A stretch of DNA of 49,284 bases. Origin: Nitrosomonas sp. Lineage in GTDB: Bacteria > Pseudomonadota > Gammaproteobacteria > Burkholderiales > Nitrosomonadaceae. Location of the stretch: NCBI GenBank assembly GCA_017984435.1, contig JAGNZK010000019.1:1-49284 (forward strand), read 5' to 3'. A model generated the notes under the pieces. The model made no database searches. It saw only the letters and a program-made list of their open reading frames with translations, and was not told where the DNA came from. Below, piece by piece: positions 45,071-49,284 of this stretch. A program made the translations under genes and the position numbers. Within the stretch, counting starts at the first letter, position 1. Every line of letters begins with the position of its first letter.

Positions 45071-46591
45071 TTGAATAATTTCAATCTTTATTCCGGCAAA
45101 CGTTTTCGTCAGGCAATTCAACATTTTTTACTTGGTCGGACTGCGCAAGGGATCGCTTCTTTCATTTTTACACTATGGCTTGTGCGTCTGCTGATACCTG
45201 AGGACTATGGTATTTATATGGTTTTATGGGGAATGGTGGAAATGATGGTGCCGCTGAGTTCACTTGGCATGCTCGAAGCAGTGCGGCGTTTTCTGCCAGA
45301 GTTGGCAACTCGAGGAGCGCCAGGTGTTTTAATATGGTTTGTTCGTTGGATGACTTTGATTCGCTTTGTCATTATAGCGGCTTGGGCAATGTTAATTGCT
45401 ATTTTTTGGTCAGATATCGCCGCGTGGATGGGTTTCAGTGCATCGCAGCAGGGTGCTACTTTGCTAGCCGTAGGGCTTATTATTACAGTCATCGGTTTTC
45501 GTTATGCTTCGGAAATGCTCGAATGTCTTCTGGAACAGCGTTGGTCACAGATGATTCATGCATTTATGCCTTTAGGGCGCTTGATCGGCTTAGCAATACT
45601 GGTGGTTACTGGCAGTTTGGGTTTGGAGCAATTACTTTGGGTGGATCTAATTGTTTCCTTAAGTTGCTTTTTATTAGCTGAATTTTTCTTGATGAAAAAA
45701 TTGCGTAACTTGCCTGGCATGGGAGATTTTAGAGTGAGTGTGCGTGAGATATTCAGTTTTTCTTGGGATATGGCCGGGGTTAATTTACTCAGGGCTGTTG
45801 CCAGCTTAGGTGCACTACGTATTCTTGTGGCACGTACCTTGGGGCTTGAAGCTGCAGGTATGTTTGCTTTCCTACAGCAACTGCTAATGATCTTTGGGCG
45901 CTATCTCCCCGCCAATTTGCTGGCTAATATTATCCGACCGATGCTGATTTCTCGCTACATAGGGGGAGAGACTGCGATGGTTAAGCAAGGGATGGCGCTT
46001 TTGTGGAAGAGCAATCTCCTAATTATTGCCGCCATACTGACAGCGATGAGTGTAGCAGGTGATGTGCTTATTGAATTGGCAAGTAGTGGGCGTTTCACCG
46101 ATGCTGGTATGCTCATGATGATTATGCTACTGGGTTTGGGAGCTACCAGCCAAGGTCAATTGGTTGTTATGATCATGCAAATATTTTTATACACTCGTCA
46201 ACTCAGGCATTTTAGCCTGCTTTCTATTTTAACACCATTAGCGGTTATTATCGGATCGGACTGGGGATTGCTTGGAGTGGCTAGCGGGATTGTGTTGAGT
46301 GTTTGGTTGTTGAACAGTGTGATTTTATTTTGGTTAAATCGCCAAGCTGGACGTATTGAGTTAGATTGGTTTAGTGTTCTTAGAGGTTTTGGCTTGGCAA
46401 TGTTGCTAGCAGTTATTGGTCGGATGATTGAATATGAGTTTGGACCATGGTGGGCGCTAACTTTTGTATTGCTAGCTTATGTACCAGGACTGGCATTGGT
46501 CAAACCATTAAACCAGCTCGATATGGCACTGTTGAATTTGGGGTTGCGCCATCGTGCTCGTTTTCTAGTACCTTTTGTGCGGAATGGTTGA
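45071..46591 (+). CDS. Wzx-type polysaccharide flippase (MATE-like/PST family)
   Basis: A 506-residue inner-membrane protein with about 12-14 helices and the start pattern FLLGRTAQGIASFIFTLWLV (about 20-39), then RLLIPEDYGIYMVLW, typical of polysaccharide transporters of the Wzx/PST group. It would flip lipid-linked repeat units to the periplasm for polymerisation. Start is TTG at 45071, with AGGTAGGAAA just before; no nearby ATG preserves the first helix. It overlaps nothing, lies 4 bases after the glycosyltransferase and 18 before sulfotransferase 4, so the three are one unit. Confidence 0.88.
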   Translation: MNNFNLYSGKRFRQAIQHFLLGRTAQGIASFIFTLWLVRLLIPEDYGIYMVLWGMVEMMVPLSSLGMLEAVRRFLPELATRGAPGVLIWFVRWMTLIRFVIIAAWAMLIAIFWSDIAAWMGFSASQQGATLLAVGLIITVIGFRYASEMLECLLEQRWSQMIHAFMPLGRLIGLAILVVTGSLGLEQLLWVDLIVSLSCFLLAEFFLMKKLRNLPGMGDFRVSVREIFSFSWDMAGVNLLRAVASLGALRILVARTLGLEAAGMFAFLQQLLMIFGRYLPANLLANIIRPMLISRYIGGETAMVKQGMALLWKSNLLIIAAILTAMSVAGDVLIELASSGRFTDAGMLMMIMLLGLGATSQGQLVVMIMQIFLYTRQLRHFSLLSILTPLAVIIGSDWGLLGVASGIVLSVWLLNSVILFWLNRQAGRIELDWFSVLRGFGLAMLLAVIGRMIEYEFGPWWALTFVLLAYVPGLALVKPLNQLDMALLNLGLRHRARFLVPFVRNG

Positions 46592-46609
46592 AAAATTGGA
46601 GACACGGGT

Positions 46610-47584
46610 ATGATTAAAGATCAGATATTTATAGTCGGAATAAATGGCTCTGGTACTACTATGCTAGCAGAGGCCCTAGGTAGGCATCCAGAATTGTATA
46701 TGTTTCCCCAGGAAACACGTGTTTTGCCATATTTGGTACACCGTTACCCTGATTCTATTTTACATGATTTGTCGGCACGACGTGCTTTAGCTGGTGCACT
46801 TGGGCGTTCTAGGGCATTCTGGCGATGTAACGGCAATCAGCCTTTGGTATTGTCGGATGAAGTACTTGTCGCGTTAGATGATTTCTCGAGTGTTGTAGAT
46901 GCTATGTATGGTCATTTTGCACAACTGGAAGGAAAGCAGCGTTGGGGTGATAAGTCACCTATGTATCTACAGCACATTGATGTGCTTGCCCAAGTGTTCC
47001 CGAATGCGCGTTTTATTCATATCTATCGTGATGGACGTGATTCCGCTCAGTCTTTCCATCGACGATGGAAACAGTCGCCAAGTCGCACTATTTTTCGCTG
47101 GAAGAAGGCAATAGCACTTGGTCGCGAACAGGGAAAACGGTTAGGCGTTACCCGTTATTTTGAATTGAGTTATGAAGATTTAACTGCAGACCCAGAGAAT
47201 TGGATGCGTCGCGTATGTACTTTTGTGGGCTTAGATTTTTGTCCGACAGTACTTAGTTCTTCGATGCAATACATGGATGAAAGCGCTCGTCAGGCAGCTC
47301 AAGGACGAATGATTCAGAACAGCAACAAGTGGCGTACTTATTTTAATTCCAATCAGATTGATGAACTAGAACAAATCGCTGGTAAGACGTTGGTCGATTT
47401 GGGTTATACAGTTAAGTTACAAGGAGATAAAGATCTATCCTCTGCTCGATTGTATTGGTTAAAGTGGCAGGACTGGATAAACTTTTCCATTCACCATGTT
47501 ACTGCTTTTGGTGTTAGAGGTTTAGTTCCTTTCTTTTTTCGCGTTCGCGATGCATTAATGCAAGATAAAAGTAATAAATACTAG
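46610..47584 (+). CDS. sulfotransferase 4
   Basis: A 324-residue Sulfotransfer_3-like protein. It has the 5'-phosphosulfate loop IVGINGSGTTMLAEALGRHP (8-27) and the 3'-phosphate motif FIHIYRDGRDSAQSFHRRW (about 140-158). YFELSYEDLTADPENWMRRV (about 183-202) and SNKWRTYF complete the family signature. GGAGA upstream is a suitable ribosome site. It is translationally close to the flippase gene, tying sulfation to the polysaccharide unit. Acceptor unknown; the C-terminal 40 residues are basic and aromatic and may touch the membrane. Confidence 0.88.
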   Translation: MIKDQIFIVGINGSGTTMLAEALGRHPELYMFPQETRVLPYLVHRYPDSILHDLSARRALAGALGRSRAFWRCNGNQPLVLSDEVLVALDDFSSVVDAMYGHFAQLEGKQRWGDKSPMYLQHIDVLAQVFPNARFIHIYRDGRDSAQSFHRRWKQSPSRTIFRWKKAIALGREQGKRLGVTRYFELSYEDLTADPENWMRRVCTFVGLDFCPTVLSSSMQYMDESARQAAQGRMIQNSNKWRTYFNSNQIDELEQIAGKTLVDLGYTVKLQGDKDLSSARLYWLKWQDWINFSIHHVTAFGVRGLVPFFFRVRDALMQDKSNKY

Positions 47585-47992
47585 AAGTAAGCTCGTTGGT
47601 ATGAGATATAAGCACAGGAAAAATGAGATTGTCAACGAAGAATGTTTTTTCAATACTGAAGTACAAGGTGCTTAGGACTAATGCTTGCTAGATTATAATT
47701 ATGAAGCGGGTCTTGCCTTGTCAAGTCGATCAAGTTTTCTACGTGCCGGGTATTAACTTACCATTATTTGAGATTTCGATGAAGTCGAAGTTGATCTGTA
47801 TTGGTTGGTAGATTAGATAGAGGGCAAATATGACTGAAGTGGATACGTTCAAGTGCCTATCCACTAAGAGTAAAGGGCTCTTCAGATCGTAGTGGTGGGA
47901 CGGATCTGTATTTATGGTGGGATTTTTGATGTATGAAAATTGTAAAATATTATAGGCTATATGCTGTCAATCATTGAGGCGAAGAAAAAAAC
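47585..47992. other. 408-base non-coding gap
   Basis: No intact gene or IS relic recognised between sulfotransferase 4 and the WecG-type gene. AT-rich, with stops in all frames. Probably a promoter region for the last glycosyltransferase. Confidence 0.4.
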
Positions 47993-48769
47993 ATGAATCA
48001 TATTTCTCTATTTGGGTTGGATATAGAGGACACAACACTAACTGATGCCAGCTCTCATATTATTCGCGACGCCAATTTGAGTGTGCGGCGGAAGGTATAT
48101 TTTGTCAATGCGCATTGTATTAATATAGCTGCTATGGATACAAACTATCTTGGCGTATTGCGGGATGGAGCTTCGTTATTTGCAGATGGTAGTGGCATGC
48201 GACTAGCTTCCAGGTTGGCTGGTTTTCCGCTCAAGGACAATGTCAACGGAACGGATCTGTTTCCGCTAATCTGTCGTGATGCTGCAGTCTCTGGGATTAA
48301 GTTAGCATTGCTTGGTGCTCGCCCGGGTATCGCGCAACGTTGTGCAGACAACATGAGAAGTCAATTTCCTGGCCTGAAGATCGTCTGGATTCATGACGGC
48401 TACTTTAGCTCAGATGATGAAGTGGATATGATCAAGGCTATCAATAATAGCGGTGCACAAATCCTTTTTGCGGCGATGGGAGTACCCAAACAGGAATTCT
48501 GGATTGCTCGCAATGTCGGAGAGTTGCGTGTACCAATTTTACTTGGTGTAGGAGCATTATTTGATTTCTATTCTGGTGCTATGCCTCGTGCACCACAGCG
48601 AGTACGTCAACTTGGCTTAGAATGGCTATTTCGTTTCATCATGGAACCAAGAAGGATGTTTGTACGTTATATCTTGGGTAATCCGGTATTTATTATTCGA
48701 ACTTTATGGCGACGTTTGCGCGGCCAAAAATTCTTGCAAGAAGCTCCGCTCATCAATAGCGTAAAGTAA
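47993..48769 (+). CDS. WecG/TagA/CpsF family glycosyltransferase (GT26)
   Basis: A 258-residue protein with family blocks: VYFVNAHCINIAAMD (about 35-49), a catalytic-loop Asp in LFADGSGMRLASR (about 62-74), NVNGTDLFPLI (about 83-93), LLGARPGIAQRCADNM and LFAAMGVPKQEFWI. The C-terminal REL-like segment LGLEWLFRFIMEPRRMFVRY is membrane-associating. These enzymes transfer the second sugar (for example ManNAcA, ManNAc or glucose) to an undecaprenyl-linked sugar. Here it likely adds an early residue of the repeat unit. The first-sugar phosphotransferase is not in the window. Confidence 0.92.
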   Translation: MNHISLFGLDIEDTTLTDASSHIIRDANLSVRRKVYFVNAHCINIAAMDTNYLGVLRDGASLFADGSGMRLASRLAGFPLKDNVNGTDLFPLICRDAAVSGIKLALLGARPGIAQRCADNMRSQFPGLKIVWIHDGYFSSDDEVDMIKAINNSGAQILFAAMGVPKQEFWIARNVGELRVPILLGVGALFDFYSGAMPRAPQRVRQLGLEWLFRFIMEPRRMFVRYILGNPVFIIRTLWRRLRGQKFLQEAPLINSVK

Positions 48770-48914
48770 GAATCATGGGGCGTGACTGTTTTGTTGTGTG
48801 ATTCAGTAAAGCCAGATACCTTGAGAAGTGGCCTCGCAAATTCGGACAGTCGGATAAGTGGTAATCTTGCTCAATCTAAATCCGTGAAGTACGCGGCAAA
48901 AAAGGAGCGAGAGT

Positions 48915-49217
48915 ATGAGAAGGACGAGGAGGAATCACGCAGCGGGATTCAAGGCCAAGGTGGCAATAGCTGCGTTGAAGGGTGACAAGACACTGGCTGA
49001 GTTAGCTGAACAATTTGATGTGCATCCGAATCAGATTTCGGAATGGAAGCAGCAGTAACAGGAATCTGCAATCGATGTATTCGAGCATAATTCAAAAGTA
49101 AAGGCCGCCGCGCCTGATCTCAAGATACTCCACGCCAAGATTGGACAGCTCACGTTGGAGAATGATTTTTTAGAAGGCGCGCTCATCAAGGCGGGATTGT
49201 TGAGCGCAAAGCGATGA
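48915..49217 (+). pseudogene. IS3-family OrfA with in-frame stop
   Basis: The frame reads [40 protein letters not shown] and ISEWKQQ, then TAA (49056-49058) and continues QESAIDVFEHNSKVKAAAPD to GLLSAKR, TGA at 49215-49217. Relatives have Leu at the stop position, so a TTA-to-TAA change is likely. The HTH region precedes the stop; the coiled coil follows it. AAAGGAG nine bases before the ATG is a good ribosome site. Confidence 0.75.
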
Positions 49218-49284
49218 TAAACCGAACTCACCCACTGCCGCTGGTGAAGTAATGTCGGCTGCTGGATGTGGCACGCTCGACAGC
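49214..49284 (+). pseudogene. IS3-family OrfB start, partial, with in-frame stop
   Basis: Overlapping the orfA stop (ATGA), the frame reads MINRTHPLPLVK, then TAA at 49250-49252, then CRLLDVARST to the window end. Related orfB starts have Gln at that place followed by Cys-x-Leu-Leu. A C-to-T change would explain it. Only 71 bases are visible. Confidence 0.6.

Larger units (their letters stand above)
48915..49284 (+). mobile_element. IS3-family element (IS3-like subgroup), partial, runs off right edge
   Basis: An orfA/orfB pair in the usual IS3 layout begins at 48915 and continues beyond the window. Both frames contain a stop where relatives are open, so the copy is already decayed. The left terminal repeat should lie between about 48820 and 48900, but I could not fix it without the other end. 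The subgroup differs from the element at 29895-31151 (different orfA sequence). Confidence 0.7.

Noticed and set aside
48782-48985. A 67-codon plus-strand frame after the GT26 gene
   Set aside because: It is a different frame of the IS3 leader and orfA start; the orfA frame from 48915 carries the recognisable transposase sequence.
29895-49284. Composite transposon carrying the polysaccharide locus
   Set aside because: The two flanking IS3 elements have unrelated orfA sequences and both carry stops, so they could not have mobilised the segment together in their present form.
1-49284. CRISPR array or long tandem repeat
   Set aside because: No regularly spaced repeats were seen anywhere in the window on reading through it.

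Overview
The window looks like chromosomal DNA of a Nitrosomonas-like betaproteobacterium. This is inferred from protein content and gene order: DUF971-ubiE, phoB-phoR, lptM-lysA, a squalene synthase/HpnA hopanoid pair, ffh divergent from a CcsA-type gene, and an EpsD-EpsE-EpsF-EpsG-exosortase B-EpsI export locus. No rRNA or other species-level marker is present, so the genus is a best guess.

Layout. Bases 1-122 are the start of an IS256-family element running off the left edge. Bases 150-8504 are a minus-strand block: DUF971, ubiE, a peptide-type ABC transporter (one permease plus a double ATPase), prfC, a secreted calcineurin-like phosphoesterase and yicC, the last five joined by short overlaps. 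Bases 8599-10741 encode PhoB/PhoR. Bases 10742-13700 are an AT-rich, gene-poor stretch with two small secreted proteins, a broken propeller repeat and IS5-type relics. Bases 13772-29583 are mostly housekeeping: lptM-lysA, squalene synthase, hpnA, radC, coaBC, dut, ffh, a cytochrome c assembly-type protein, an SH3 lipoprotein, a GGDEF cyclase, a group III truncated haemoglobin, malic enzyme, tRNA-Leu(UAA) and a DUF4139 protein.

From about 29660 the sequence becomes accessory. An IS4-type transposase start is cut off by an IS3-family element (29895-31151) whose orfB carries an in-frame stop. Then comes an AT-rich exopolysaccharide locus (31520-48769): EpsD, EpsE, EpsF and EpsG (assembly, outer-membrane export, chain length), exosortase B, EpsI, an IS5 relic, a Wzy/O-antigen-ligase-like protein, three sulfotransferases, a GT4 glycosyltransferase, a Wzx-type flippase, a fourth sulfotransferase and a WecG/TagA glycosyltransferase. 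A second, decayed IS3-type element runs off the right edge from about 48915.

The most interesting part is this polysaccharide locus. Four divergent sulfotransferases, each with recognisable PAPS-binding motifs, sit among an exosortase-B export core, a flippase and a polymerase-like protein. That predicts a multiply sulfated surface polysaccharide, or a sulfated glycan on a surface protein. The EpsG kinase homologue has a damaged nucleotide-binding loop, and no PEP-CTERM substrate for the exosortase is visible in the window.
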